A stretch of 64,000 nt of DNA, taken from contig JAVHWA010000152.1 in NCBI GenBank assembly GCA_032160165.1, positions 1 through 64,000 on the forward strand. Direction: 5' to 3'. The notes beneath the pieces were generated by a model. It had not been told where the DNA came from. It did not search any database and was given only the letters and a program-made list of their open reading frames with translations. How positions within the stretch are numbered: position 1 is the first letter of the stretch; each line of letters begins with the position of its first letter. Source of the stretch: QHXM01 sp032160165 (GTDB lineage: Bacteria; Acidobacteriota; Blastocatellia; Pyrinomonadales; Pyrinomonadaceae). Made by a program: the position numbers and the translations under genes. Positions 35,085-43,630 of this stretch are shown piece after piece.

Positions 35085-35145
35085 CTTTGGAGTGCGGCGA
35101 CTTGTTGCCGCTTTGAAAGCGCCGCCAAGGCTGCGCACTCCAAAG
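35085..35145. repeat. REP-like palindrome (TTTGGAGTGCGGCG type)
   Basis: 61 bp with ends CTTTGG and CCAAAG and inner arms around GCCGCTTTGAAAGCG. It starts 4 nt after the dehydratase stop and is not followed by a T-run. Confidence 0.75.
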
Positions 35146-35204
35146 CGACATCGGCGCCCGGCAGATGATAAAATGGCTTTCATCCCAACCAGCGGAGAAT
35201 CAGT

Positions 35205-36137
35205 TTGAGTCGTGAACTTAGAGTCATTAGTAATAAGCCTCGCCAGCCGAAACCGGACTGGCTGAAGATTCGTCTGGGCGATCCCGCTAATCAAAACCAC
35301 GTACTAAAGCTGATCGAAGGGCTGAATCTCCACACTGTCTGTCAGGAAGCCAGGTGTCCAAACATCTTCGAGTGCTGGTCCGACCGCACGGCGACCTTCA
35401 TGTTGGCCGGCGACATCTGCACGCGGCACTGCGGATTTTGCGCCGTGGGCAAGGGACAACCCGGTATACTCGACGCGGAGGAGCCGCGCCATGTTGCCGA
35501 GGCAGTGCGCCACTTGAACCTGGCGCATACAGTCATCACATCGGTGAACCGTGACGATCTTCCAGATGGCGGCGCAGCGCATTGGGCCGAGACGATACGG
35601 CAGGTCCGGGCCCTGAATCCGGAGTGCAGAATCGAAGTCTTGATTCCTGACTTTAACGGCGACGAAGCAGCGCTGAGCACTGTGCTCGACGCCCAACCGG
35701 ACGTACTCAATCACAATACAGAGACGATCGCCAGACTTTATCGTCGCGTGCGCCCGGATGCACAATATCAGCAATCAATGACGCTTCTCGAACGAGCTGC
35801 CGAACGACGCGACTCTGAATCGCGAGGGATGGTTACAAAGAGCGGAATCATGGTTGGCTTAGGCGAAGAATTCAATGAAGTGGTCGAGCTAATGAGAGAC
35901 CTGCGCGCAGTCTCGTGCGACATCATGACCATTGGACAATATCTGCAGCCGTATGAACGACGGCTCCCGGTTGAACGCTATGTCACTCCGGAAGAGTTTG
36001 AGCGCTGGCGGGAGATAGGAATGGATATGGGCTTTCGTCACGTTGAATCCAGCCCGTTGACCCGATCGTCCTATCACGCGAGAGAGCAGGCTACCGCGCC
36101 TAAATCCAGTGAATTGGACCTCGCTCAAACGCGTTAG
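35205..36137 (+). CDS. lipA: Lipoyl synthase LipA
   Basis: Radical SAM enzyme inserting two sulfurs into protein-bound octanoyl groups. 310 residues from a TTG with GGAG 7 nt upstream. The auxiliary cluster ligands are Cys46, Cys51 and Cys57 (C-x4-C-x5-C) and the radical SAM cluster ligands Cys72, Cys76 and Cys79 (C-x3-C-x2-C). The C-terminal RSSY motif that donates a Ser ligand is present (TRSSYHA). Completes the lipoate pathway with lipB. Confidence 0.97.
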   Translation: MSRELRVISNKPRQPKPDWLKIRLGDPANQNHVLKLIEGLNLHTVCQEARCPNIFECWSDRTATFMLAGDICTRHCGFCAVGKGQPGILDAEEPRHVAEAVRHLNLAHTVITSVNRDDLPDGGAAHWAETIRQVRALNPECRIEVLIPDFNGDEAALSTVLDAQPDVLNHNTETIARLYRRVRPDAQYQQSMTLLERAAERRDSESRGMVTKSGIMVGLGEEFNEVVELMRDLRAVSCDIMTIGQYLQPYERRLPVERYVTPEEFERWREIGMDMGFRHVESSPLTRSSYHAREQATAPKSSELDLAQTR

Positions 36138-36333
36138 ACAGTGATTCCCGGATTAACGCCGAGAGGAAGCGCTCGCTCACCGCGAGACTAATCTGCAATT
36201 CGGACACCCGATCGGTAAGGTTTTCAAGGCAGCCACCCGACTTCAGGCAGGGCGTAGAAGGATTCTGTAACGACCCTTGACGCCATTGCTAACTCGCGGG
36301 CTACTGCCCCGCACCTATCCAGGGAGAAAAACC

Positions 36334-36852
36334 ATGACCAAGTTTCGTTTGAATCTTTTGCTGTTCGTTGTGCTCCTCGCTGTTTTTTCACTCGGCTTTG
36401 CCCAGAACGATAAAGGGCATATGGGAATGTCGCCTGCCCCTCAAACTTCGCACGTAATGGTCACACCTGCAGAGATAAAATGGGGGCCAGCTCCTCCCGC
36501 GCTTCCGGCAGGCGCACAAATGGCAGTACTCGCCGGTGATCCGTCGCAGGCAGGGTCTGCGTTTACCATTCGCGCGAAATTTCCGGACGGTTACAAGATA
36601 CCTCCCCACTGGCATCCGACGGATGAGCACGTCGTTGTTATCGAGGGAACCATTATGATTGGTCTGGGGGAAAAAGCGGATAGCTCTGCGGCCAAGTCTA
36701 TGACCGCGGGATCATTCATGCTGATGCCGCAGGGCGTGAAGCACTTCGCGTCTGCGAAAGGCGAGACGATCATTCAGGTCTATGGCACCGGGCCATTCGA
36801 AGTAAACTACGTGAACGCCGGCGACGATCCTCGTAAGAAGATGGTCCACTAA
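36334..36852 (+). CDS. Secreted cupin-domain protein
   Basis: 172 residues from the ATG at 36334 with GGGAG 7 nt upstream. Signal peptide LNLLLFVVLLAVFSLGFAQ. The mature part is a single cupin: metal motif HWHPTDEHVVVIEG (His-x-His, then Glu/His) and second motif with LMPQGVKHFASAKGE. DUF4437/ChrR-like proteins share this layout. Probably a metal-binding periplasmic protein; reaction unknown. Confidence 0.8.
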   Translation: MTKFRLNLLLFVVLLAVFSLGFAQNDKGHMGMSPAPQTSHVMVTPAEIKWGPAPPALPAGAQMAVLAGDPSQAGSAFTIRAKFPDGYKIPPHWHPTDEHVVVIEGTIMIGLGEKADSSAAKSMTAGSFMLMPQGVKHFASAKGETIIQVYGTGPFEVNYVNAGDDPRKKMVH

Positions 36853-37004
36853 GCCAGGGAATGCTCTCATCCCGCTTGCAGTAACCGCACGAGGTACGCC
36901 GGAACATTCGCGCGATTGCGGGGACAGGCAAGCGGGATGTCTGTGTTCAATTAATAATCGCTTCGGGTCTGGGGATCGGTTATTACGCTTCGCCAACGCG
37001 AATT

Positions 37005-38540
37005 TCACCTCGTCGATTTCTGTGGGTTAAAATATGGGGGTTGTGTGGGCGGGTCGGCTAGCGTCTGTCGATAGTGCCGATACCAATCACTTTGAAAACT
37101 CTCGGCAGGGTCGTGCTTCAGTTTCAGTCTCAAGAACTCGGGAAACTGCGGATAGCAGGCTAAGACCTGTTCGCGCGTTGCCCATCGATGATAGGTCAGA
37201 TAATAGCTACCTCCGTAGCTGATAGCGCGATCGATTAGACGACGAAAGTCTCTCTTAGCTTTCTCGACGCCAAGCCGATCGTGGTTAATGTGCAAGTTGA
37301 AGACGATGCATGCGGACCGGCCCTTCGCCCACGGCATAAAACTCTCCTCGTCCTTCTCGATTAAACGGATAGTCCCATAGATCAAATCGACTGAGTTCCC
37401 CCGAAAATCCTCGCTTACGTGGGCCATGAAATCGACCAGCTTCTCGCGCGGCACATACACTTCCGTAATCATTTCGCTTCCGCGATCGGCGCCGAGAGTC
37501 GAATCCAGCTTTCGATGATAATCGTCGAGATAGACGCTCAGCTGATGGGTGTCAGACCAGTAGACCTGACCGTTGGTCGAAAGGTAGTGCGCAGAATAGA
37601 GATCGAATGCTCGTTTCTTATCGGCATGCGCGAGGAGCAATAATCTACGCCAGTCGTCCGGCGCCAGCTCCCTGTGCTGTGAAGGAATCGGCGTGTCATC
37701 AGGCACTGGCCGGTAGCACGAGAAGACACCTCGGCTTAGAAAGTCGGGCGACGTGCTGTCCGTCATAAACTGAAAATCGCCATACAGAAATCCTTCCGAG
37801 ATGCGCTCTTCGAAGGCAGGAATAAGTTTCTCCAAATTCTCGATGCGAACGATGCGTTCGAGCTTTCGTCGCGCCGCCAGCCTCAGCGTGATACGGGTGA
37901 TAATCCCGAATAGTCCGTATCCGCCAATGGCCAGCCGAAACAGCTCGGCGTTTTCCGACCGGCTGCACTTCGAAGCGATTCCGTCGGCATCTACGATCAC
38001 AAATGACTCGACGTCGCCTATGATTGGTTTGAGACTTAGACCTCGTCCGTGAATGTTGGCTGCCAGCGCGCCGCCAAGGCTTAGCCGGTCCGCTCCCGTT
38101 TGCTTCTGAATGATTCCGAGTTGATGCGGGCGCCCGCGCTGCATTTCGATCAGGCCTGCGATCAGCTCCGGCCATTGAATGCCGGCCTCGACCTCCACCT
38201 CTGCGCGTTCTGCGTCGAAACTCAGGATTCGATTCATCCGGGTCATGTCCAGCAGCAAAGCGTCCGTGCCGAACTGTTGTCCTCCCATGGCGTGTCTTCC
38301 TCCCGCTATGCAGACCGAACGACGCTGGGATCGCGCCCAGCGAATTGCCTGGCAGACTTCCTTGAGCGAATCGGGGGCCACGATGGAGCTCACGCGCGTG
38401 CGGTTCAACTGAGAATGGATATCATTAACAAGCTCTCCCTGTGTGCGGGGCGCAGTACGTAAGCTACGCGCGGAACGGATACTATTTGTCGCACGTGCGC
38501 GTGTTTGGCTAGCCCCAACGGTCCTTGAGACACCCATCAC
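37005..38540 (-). CDS. FAD-binding oxidoreductase (VAO/PCMH type)
   Basis: 511 residues. The PCMH FAD domain spans about 50-220 with IAGGRHAMGGQQ (His83 could be a covalent flavin site) and GALAANIHGRGLSLKPIIGD. The C-terminal half (DLIYGTIRLIEKDEESFMPW, YLTYHRWATREQVLACYPQF) resembles sugar-lactone oxidases and DHCR24-like enzymes. Substrate unknown. It starts 7 nt after the stop of the methyltransferase gene, so the two are probably co-transcribed and may modify one metabolite. Confidence 0.82.
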   Translation of the reverse strand: MMGVSRTVGASQTRARATNSIRSARSLRTAPRTQGELVNDIHSQLNRTRVSSIVAPDSLKEVCQAIRWARSQRRSVCIAGGRHAMGGQQFGTDALLLDMTRMNRILSFDAERAEVEVEAGIQWPELIAGLIEMQRGRPHQLGIIQKQTGADRLSLGGALAANIHGRGLSLKPIIGDVESFVIVDADGIASKCSRSENAELFRLAIGGYGLFGIITRITLRLAARRKLERIVRIENLEKLIPAFEERISEGFLYGDFQFMTDSTSPDFLSRGVFSCYRPVPDDTPIPSQHRELAPDDWRRLLLLAHADKKRAFDLYSAHYLSTNGQVYWSDTHQLSVYLDDYHRKLDSTLGADRGSEMITEVYVPREKLVDFMAHVSEDFRGNSVDLIYGTIRLIEKDEESFMPWAKGRSACIVFNLHINHDRLGVEKAKRDFRRLIDRAISYGGSYYLTYHRWATREQVLACYPQFPEFLRLKLKHDPAESFQSDWYRHYRQTLADPPTQPPYFNPQKSTR

Positions 38541-38547
38541 TTTGTCC

Positions 38548-39438
38548 TCATCGAGATTCCGCTACGCAAATACATTCGCCTTCCGCCAGCACCCGGTTAC
38601 GAAGGGTCACTGTCGTCAGATAACTCTTTCTCAGATCTGTTGAAGTCGCGATACAAACAGGCTCAAAGCCTCTTGCCGAGAGAAACTCTGGCAGTTGTGA
38701 GGTCTCGATTCCCCATTTGAATCGCTCGCCCCGCAGCTTGAGCCATGCATCGACAGCACGGCTTGAGTTGGCGAAACCGATCCGCCCGTCGCCTTGAATT
38801 TGCATGAATGTGAATGCAAACCTGCTTCCCGGCACCTGGCGTATGAATTGGAAGATGCGGTCGATGTCGGGTTGCGCGAGGTACATCAAAAGTCCTTCGG
38901 CGATGAAGAGCGTCTTTTCGTTCGAACGGTACCCGTCGTTCGACAGTAGACTGTCTTGCAAACTCCCTCGGGCCAGGTCGAGAGAGATGAAGCGGAGATT
39001 ACAATTGCTGTGGGCTTTACTTTCGACGACACGCCGCTTCGCTGACTGCGTGGCCGGATGATCTATTTCGAAGAACGCTACGGCTGGAAAACTCTCGTGC
39101 AGACGCAGTGCGAGAGTGTCGAATCCAGCGCCGATGATTACCACCTGGCCGACGCCGTTGTTGATCGCATCTCGAGCAGCTTGTTCCAGAAAGCGTTTGC
39201 GCAGAGCGTAGTGGAGCTTAATGCCGGGAATCGTGTATCGCTCGAGCAGACCGGCGAGCGGGCCCAAGCTGGTGATTCGGTCGAGCCACCTGGTGGCTCG
39301 CCGCCGTCCCTTGATAAATAGCTTACTGAGCTCGGCTGCTCGCTGCGGGACCAGGCAGCCTGCATGCGGGTCGCGTGATAGGAAGAGAGTGCTTCTTGCT
39401 ATCAAATAAGCTGTTGCGCTCGGGCTGTTTTCTTTCAT
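38548..39438 (-). CDS. Class I SAM-dependent methyltransferase, leucine carboxyl methyltransferase-like
   Basis: 296 residues from the ATG at 39438; an upstream GTG at 39453 is an alternative. SPSATAYLIARS at the N-terminus, SAM motif VVIIGAGFDTLALRL, acidic FFEIDHPATQ and LFIAEGLLMYLAQPDIDRIF match the PF04072 (TIGR00027) family. Members include polyketide and small-molecule O-methyltransferases. The tandem FAD oxidase suggests a small biosynthetic or tailoring unit. Confidence 0.85.
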   Translation of the reverse strand: MKENSPSATAYLIARSTLFLSRDPHAGCLVPQRAAELSKLFIKGRRRATRWLDRITSLGPLAGLLERYTIPGIKLHYALRKRFLEQAARDAINNGVGQVVIIGAGFDTLALRLHESFPAVAFFEIDHPATQSAKRRVVESKAHSNCNLRFISLDLARGSLQDSLLSNDGYRSNEKTLFIAEGLLMYLAQPDIDRIFQFIRQVPGSRFAFTFMQIQGDGRIGFANSSRAVDAWLKLRGERFKWGIETSQLPEFLSARGFEPVCIATSTDLRKSYLTTVTLRNRVLAEGECICVAESR

Positions 39439-39528
39439 ATAAGCGGCTACCACCCAGCCTAAGAGAATAGAGATCCAGAGCGTGACCCAGTATTAAGGTG
39501 GGACAGTTTCCCGACTGCCCCAGTCGTC

Positions 39529-39606
39529 GGTTTCGGATTGCGGATTTCGGATTGCGGATTGGGAGGCGCTTTTCATTCCGCAATCTGCAATCTACAATCC
39601 GCAATC
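39529..39606. repeat. Mirrored CGGATTG array between divergent genes
   Basis: Left arm TTTCGGATTGCGGATTTCGG and GATTGCGGATT (39530-39559); right arm CCGCAATCTGCAATCTACAA and TCCGCAATCG (39578-39607). It lies in a promoter-side gap, not next to a stop codon, unlike most other arrays. Confidence 0.85.
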
Positions 39607-39644
39607 GAGAGATTGGTCGATCCTGAACACGAGCGGGGAAATAC

Positions 39645-40673
39645 ATGAACGCTGTCGTCTTTACTAAGCATGGTGGTCCGGAGGTGCTCGCCTATACCGA
39701 AGTAGCCGATCCAACGATCAAGGCTAATGAGGTATTAGTCGAAGTCCGCGCATGTGCCCTGAACCATCTGGACATTTGGGCGCGAACCGGTCTGCCGGGA
39801 GTCAAGATTCCATTGCCTCACATCCTGGGCAATGACGTAGCAGGCGTCGTACGCCAGGTAGGAGAGCTCGTTACCTGGGTCAACGCCGGCGATGAAGTCA
39901 TGCTGCAGCCCGGCGTGTCCTGCGGACATTGCATCGAATGTTTACGTGGTAGCGACAATCTATGCGCGGAATATGACATGCTGGGTTATGGACGCGACGG
40001 CGGTTATGCGGAGTTGGTGGCCGTGCCCGGCGTAAACATAATTCGAAAGCCTGCCAATATCGAATGGGAGGCTGCAGCTTCTCTTCCTCTGGTTACGGTG
40101 ACCGCGTGGCACATGCTGGTAACGCGAGCGAACCTGCAACCGGGCGAGGACGTGTTGGTCCATGCGGCTGGGAGCGGAGTTGGCTCGATCGGAATACAGG
40201 TCGCGAAGCTGAGAGGCGCGCGGGTCATTGCGACGGCGGGCTCGGACGAGAAGCTGGAAAAAGCGCGCGAGCTGGGCGCGGATGAGACTGTGAATTACAC
40301 ACGCGAGGATTGGCCCAAAGAGGTTCGGCGGTTGACCGAGAAACGCGGCGTCGATGTCGTCTTCGAACACACGGGCGCCGAAACCTGGCCGGGCTCGATA
40401 ATGGCGTTGAAGAAGAACGGGCGATTGGTAACCTGTGGCGCCACTAGCGGCTTCGATGCGCGCACGGACCTGCGTCAATTATTCTATCGCCATCTGACTT
40501 TCCTGGGCTCGTTCATGGGCTCGAAAGCAGAACTACTGGAGGCGATGAAGTTTGTTGAGAACGGTAAGATTCGAGCGGTAGTCGATCGAGTGCTGCCGCT
40601 CACGGACGCAAGGCGCGCGCACGAGTTCATGGAAGAGCGGGCGCAGTTCGGGAAACTGGTGCTCGTCCCATGA
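39645..40673 (+). CDS. Zinc-type medium-chain dehydrogenase/quinone oxidoreductase
   Basis: 342 residues. GroES-like N-domain with structural zinc Cys set CGHCIECLRGSDNLC, and Rossmann domain with VLVHAAGSGVGSIGIQVAKL. The catalytic-zinc Cys of classical alcohol dehydrogenases is replaced (CALNHLDIWART), as in many NADPH quinone/enal reductase-like members. Likely an NAD(P)H-dependent dehydrogenase; substrate unknown. Confidence 0.88.
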   Translation: MNAVVFTKHGGPEVLAYTEVADPTIKANEVLVEVRACALNHLDIWARTGLPGVKIPLPHILGNDVAGVVRQVGELVTWVNAGDEVMLQPGVSCGHCIECLRGSDNLCAEYDMLGYGRDGGYAELVAVPGVNIIRKPANIEWEAAASLPLVTVTAWHMLVTRANLQPGEDVLVHAAGSGVGSIGIQVAKLRGARVIATAGSDEKLEKARELGADETVNYTREDWPKEVRRLTEKRGVDVVFEHTGAETWPGSIMALKKNGRLVTCGATSGFDARTDLRQLFYRHLTFLGSFMGSKAELLEAMKFVENGKIRAVVDRVLPLTDARRAHEFMEERAQFGKLVLVP

Positions 40674-40674
40674 T

Positions 40675-40840
40675 GTCCAAGGTCCAAAGTCCAAAGACTA
40701 AAACCGTCCAAGGTCCAAAGTCCACGTGATGAATCGTTTTAGTTACCACCTAAGGCCTCAACTCGAAACTTGAAACCTGAAACTGACCTTGGCCTTTGGA
40801 CATTGGACTTTGGACATTATCGGACCTTGGACTTTGGACA
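40675..40840. repeat. Large mirrored GTCCAAA array abutting two stop codons
   Basis: Left arms GTCCAAGGTCCAAAGTCCAA and GTCCAAGGTCCAAAGTCC (40675-40727) start 2 nt after the dehydrogenase stop. Right arms, with GGACATTGGACTTTGGACAT and GGACCTTGGACTTTGGACAC, end at 40840, one base before the convergent gene's stop. A separate TGAAACCTGAAACTG patch lies between. Confidence 0.9.
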
Positions 40841-42982
40841 CTATTTCTGATCCGGCTCTTCATCACCGCCGCCTTCATCGTCGCCTTCTCCACCCATCTC
40901 TTCCTGTGACTCCGGCGGAGGCTGGCCCTTCTCGTCGCGGATGCGCAGTACGGTGGAATCAATATCCTTGTTCACGAGGAACATCTCGCACAGACCATTA
41001 ACGTCCGCGCAGGTGAAGTCTTTGATAGCGCCCGTGACGACGCGACGACCATTACTGATCGGGATCCAATTGGTCAGCTCCGCGGGCGCGATCCGCTTCA
41101 CCGACTCGATGTCCCCAGGAGTAAGCGGCCGCCCATCTTTTCGCTCGACCGTGTAGATGTGGATCTGATCGAACCAGCCGCTATCGATCGCATTCGCGAA
41201 AAAGTTTTCATGAATCTCTTCATTGTCTGAGAAGACATAGCGCGCGCCGAATCGATCGCGAATGATTGGTCCAGGGTCCTTCTCGTTGCCGAGAGTGATC
41301 TTCTTGAAAAGGTCTGAAAGCTTGGGTTCGCGCTTGAGCTTAATATCCCGGTCCAAAAGATAGGTCGGATCGAGCCCCGAAGCATAGGTGTGTTTAGTGT
41401 CGTAGAAGAACATCTTCGGGAAGTCATCCCAATCGGTATTGAATACCATCTCGCCCGGCGGCACGTTCTCGCGAATCCAAACCATCGCTGCCTCGTAGTG
41501 GTCTGGCGCCGGATCGCTTTCGATTGATTTTCGCATCTCGCGGATGTTGAAGTTGAGTATGATCACGATACCTGAGAGTAGTATCACGGCAAACGCCTTC
41601 ATCAGACTCCGACGCCAAAAGACATATGCGACAACTCCGAGCAAGGTCGCTATTACGATTGCGACCACCTTGATAGTTAAGGCGGCATATACGCCGGGTA
41701 GATCTGACGGCGGATAAATAAGTTGTTTGAGAACGTAGTAGCCGGCGAGGCCAATGGCGATTCCGACCGCAGCGATCTCCGTCTCCTTCCAGAAATCGCG
41801 TCGCCGCTCGCCCTCAACAGTTCCAGGCGGCTCGGCTCTATCCAGGAAGGGACGAAGCTCCTCCATCAACTCACCCGGCAAATGACCGATCGCAGTTCGG
41901 GCACCCTCAAGTATCGGCTTCAGACTGAATGCCGCGAAGAGCACGGCGAACGGTGGCCAGTATTCCACCCAGCGACGCGAACGGAAGCTTTCGATCATCA
42001 ACACCGTAGAGAAGAGCATCAGGAAGAGCGCACGCGCCGAGCGGGCTCTATCGGACCATTCGAACGCAACGTAACCCACCACCATCGCAAGAAACGCGAC
42101 TATGCAGTTTCCCAGAAGGTAAAGACTGTCGTATGGATACCATTCCTGTCCCACGTCCGTGGTGAACCCGCTAAATGTCGCCTTGATCAGGAAATGCTCT
42201 ATGAAGAGCGAAATGTCTTTGGGGAAATAGGGATTGATGACCAGCCCCGCAACAGTTCCGGTGATCGTCCACACCAGCGGTCGCCACTCAAATCGGCGCT
42301 CGCTCCACCCGATGACAAGCGTCCAGATAACAGCCATCCCCGTCAGGATGATGAAAAGGCTGTAGGTCCAGACAAAGATGAAGGCGAGCGGAAGAAGCAG
42401 CAGATACTTCTTTTCAAACAGCAGAAAGATCGCGAGCGCGGTGAAGACTATCGCGACGGGCGGAGCCTTTGCCATGCTCAGGCGGTAGAGAAACGGCGCG
42501 GAACACGCCAGCAGCGCAACCAACCAGACGTGGGTATATCGAATGCGATAACGCAGCATCAGCCAGTAGCACGACAAAACGGCAAGGGTCGCATAAAGCC
42601 ATGAAGCGGCTTTCGCGCCCGCACGAAGATCGGCAAACCAGGTAAAAGGAATCTGCAGAAAGTGAAAGAAGAGGTGATGGTCTACGTAGTCGCGCGGATT
42701 AAGCGTGGTCAGCGGCAACCACTTGAAAGTCGGCGGAAAGTGTCCTTCCCGCATTCCTTCCCAGAGCAACCGACTCCATTTGATGTGATAGTAGCCGTCG
42801 TAGTCGCCGCAGCAGACTGACTGAGAGGCGTATTGAAGCTTACGAAAGATCAAGCCAATTACAACGGCGCCAAAGAGAAGGAAGACAGTTTGAAGCGTCG
42901 ACTCCCTGGCGAAGAATCCGTCGCGCCCTTTCGACGGTTCGATTTTGACACGCTCCGCCGTTTCCGCGTGGAGTTCATCCAT
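40841..42982 (-). CDS. Polytopic membrane protein, STT3/GT-C glycosyltransferase-like
   Basis: 713 residues. About 12 hydrophobic segments between residues 30 and 465, then a soluble C-terminal domain (about 480-680) and an acidic tail (EEMGGEGDDEGGGDEE). The first loop has GDYDGYYHIKWSRLLWEG, matching the catalytic DxD-type loop after the first membrane helix of GT-C enzymes such as oligosaccharyltransferase STT3; RYVF and VFNTDWDDFPKMF resemble the periplasmic domain. The WWDYG motif of STT3 is not visible, though DYVDHHLFFHF may be involved. A glycan or lipid-linked sugar transfer role is inferred. It starts 10 nt after the response-regulator gene. Confidence 0.6.
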   Translation of the reverse strand: MDELHAETAERVKIEPSKGRDGFFARESTLQTVFLLFGAVVIGLIFRKLQYASQSVCCGDYDGYYHIKWSRLLWEGMREGHFPPTFKWLPLTTLNPRDYVDHHLFFHFLQIPFTWFADLRAGAKAASWLYATLAVLSCYWLMLRYRIRYTHVWLVALLACSAPFLYRLSMAKAPPVAIVFTALAIFLLFEKKYLLLLPLAFIFVWTYSLFIILTGMAVIWTLVIGWSERRFEWRPLVWTITGTVAGLVINPYFPKDISLFIEHFLIKATFSGFTTDVGQEWYPYDSLYLLGNCIVAFLAMVVGYVAFEWSDRARSARALFLMLFSTVLMIESFRSRRWVEYWPPFAVLFAAFSLKPILEGARTAIGHLPGELMEELRPFLDRAEPPGTVEGERRRDFWKETEIAAVGIAIGLAGYYVLKQLIYPPSDLPGVYAALTIKVVAIVIATLLGVVAYVFWRRSLMKAFAVILLSGIVIILNFNIREMRKSIESDPAPDHYEAAMVWIRENVPPGEMVFNTDWDDFPKMFFYDTKHTYASGLDPTYLLDRDIKLKREPKLSDLFKKITLGNEKDPGPIIRDRFGARYVFSDNEEIHENFFANAIDSGWFDQIHIYTVERKDGRPLTPGDIESVKRIAPAELTNWIPISNGRRVVTGAIKDFTCADVNGLCEMFLVNKDIDSTVLRIRDEKGQPPPESQEEMGGEGDDEGGGDEEPDQK

Positions 42983-42992
42983 GGTAACTAGA

Positions 42993-43502
42993 TTAGTGTC
43001 TCAAACTTTCGATCAGGTTGAGGAGCGCCATTGGGTTGATGGGTTTGGTGAGGTGAGCGTTGAAACCGGACTCGAGCGCACGGCCCTGATCGTCGTACAT
43101 GGAAAACCCGGTCACCGCGATCATTGGAACATCGCGGCAATTCGGCAACGCACGCAATGCAACCGCCAGATCATAGCCATTCATTCCTGGCATCCCAATG
43201 TCGGAAATGATGACGTCAAAGCGATCGCTTTGTGCTGCTTCGAGTGCCTCGTACGCTGAAAAGGCCATTACGGTCTCATATCCTGCATGCTGAAGAAAGG
43301 TGGCCAACATCTCGGTAACATCAGGTGCGTCGTCGACCACGAGGGCCCTGGGCCTGCCGGTTTCGTTGGCGGTATCGAAACGTGGGGCCGCGTCGAACGA
43401 CTCGGATGGATCGCTAACACGCGGCAGGAAATGGCTCGACGGAGGCAGCTCAAATACCATTGCACGGTAGTCGAAGAATAAGGAGGCAGAGACTGTTTCC
43501 AT
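42993..43502 (-). CDS. Single-domain response regulator (REC)
   Basis: 169 residues from the ATG at 43502 (GGAG 9 nt upstream). About 50 variable residues, then a REC domain: acidic pair in VVDDAP, phosphoacceptor Asp101 in IISDIGMPGMNG, Thr in IAVTGF and Lys in LTKPIN. No output domain, so it acts through protein contacts or a phosphorelay. The hybrid kinase upstream is the obvious partner. The frame is open to 43634, overlapping the kinase stop, but that leader does not look coding. Confidence 0.88.
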   Translation of the reverse strand: METVSASLFFDYRAMVFELPPSSHFLPRVSDPSESFDAAPRFDTANETGRPRALVVDDAPDVTEMLATFLQHAGYETVMAFSAYEALEAAQSDRFDVIISDIGMPGMNGYDLAVALRALPNCRDVPMIAVTGFSMYDDQGRALESGFNAHLTKPINPMALLNLIESLRH

Positions 43503-43630
43503 CACCGGATTCTCTCCGTTGCTGTCGGGCTGACGGATGCGGACTGGAATTTGCTTTTTATGATTGCTGTAAAATAGCTCAATCCCGGGGATTCGGCAAT
43601 CGCGGACCGCGCTTGTCGAACTCGCTCTCC

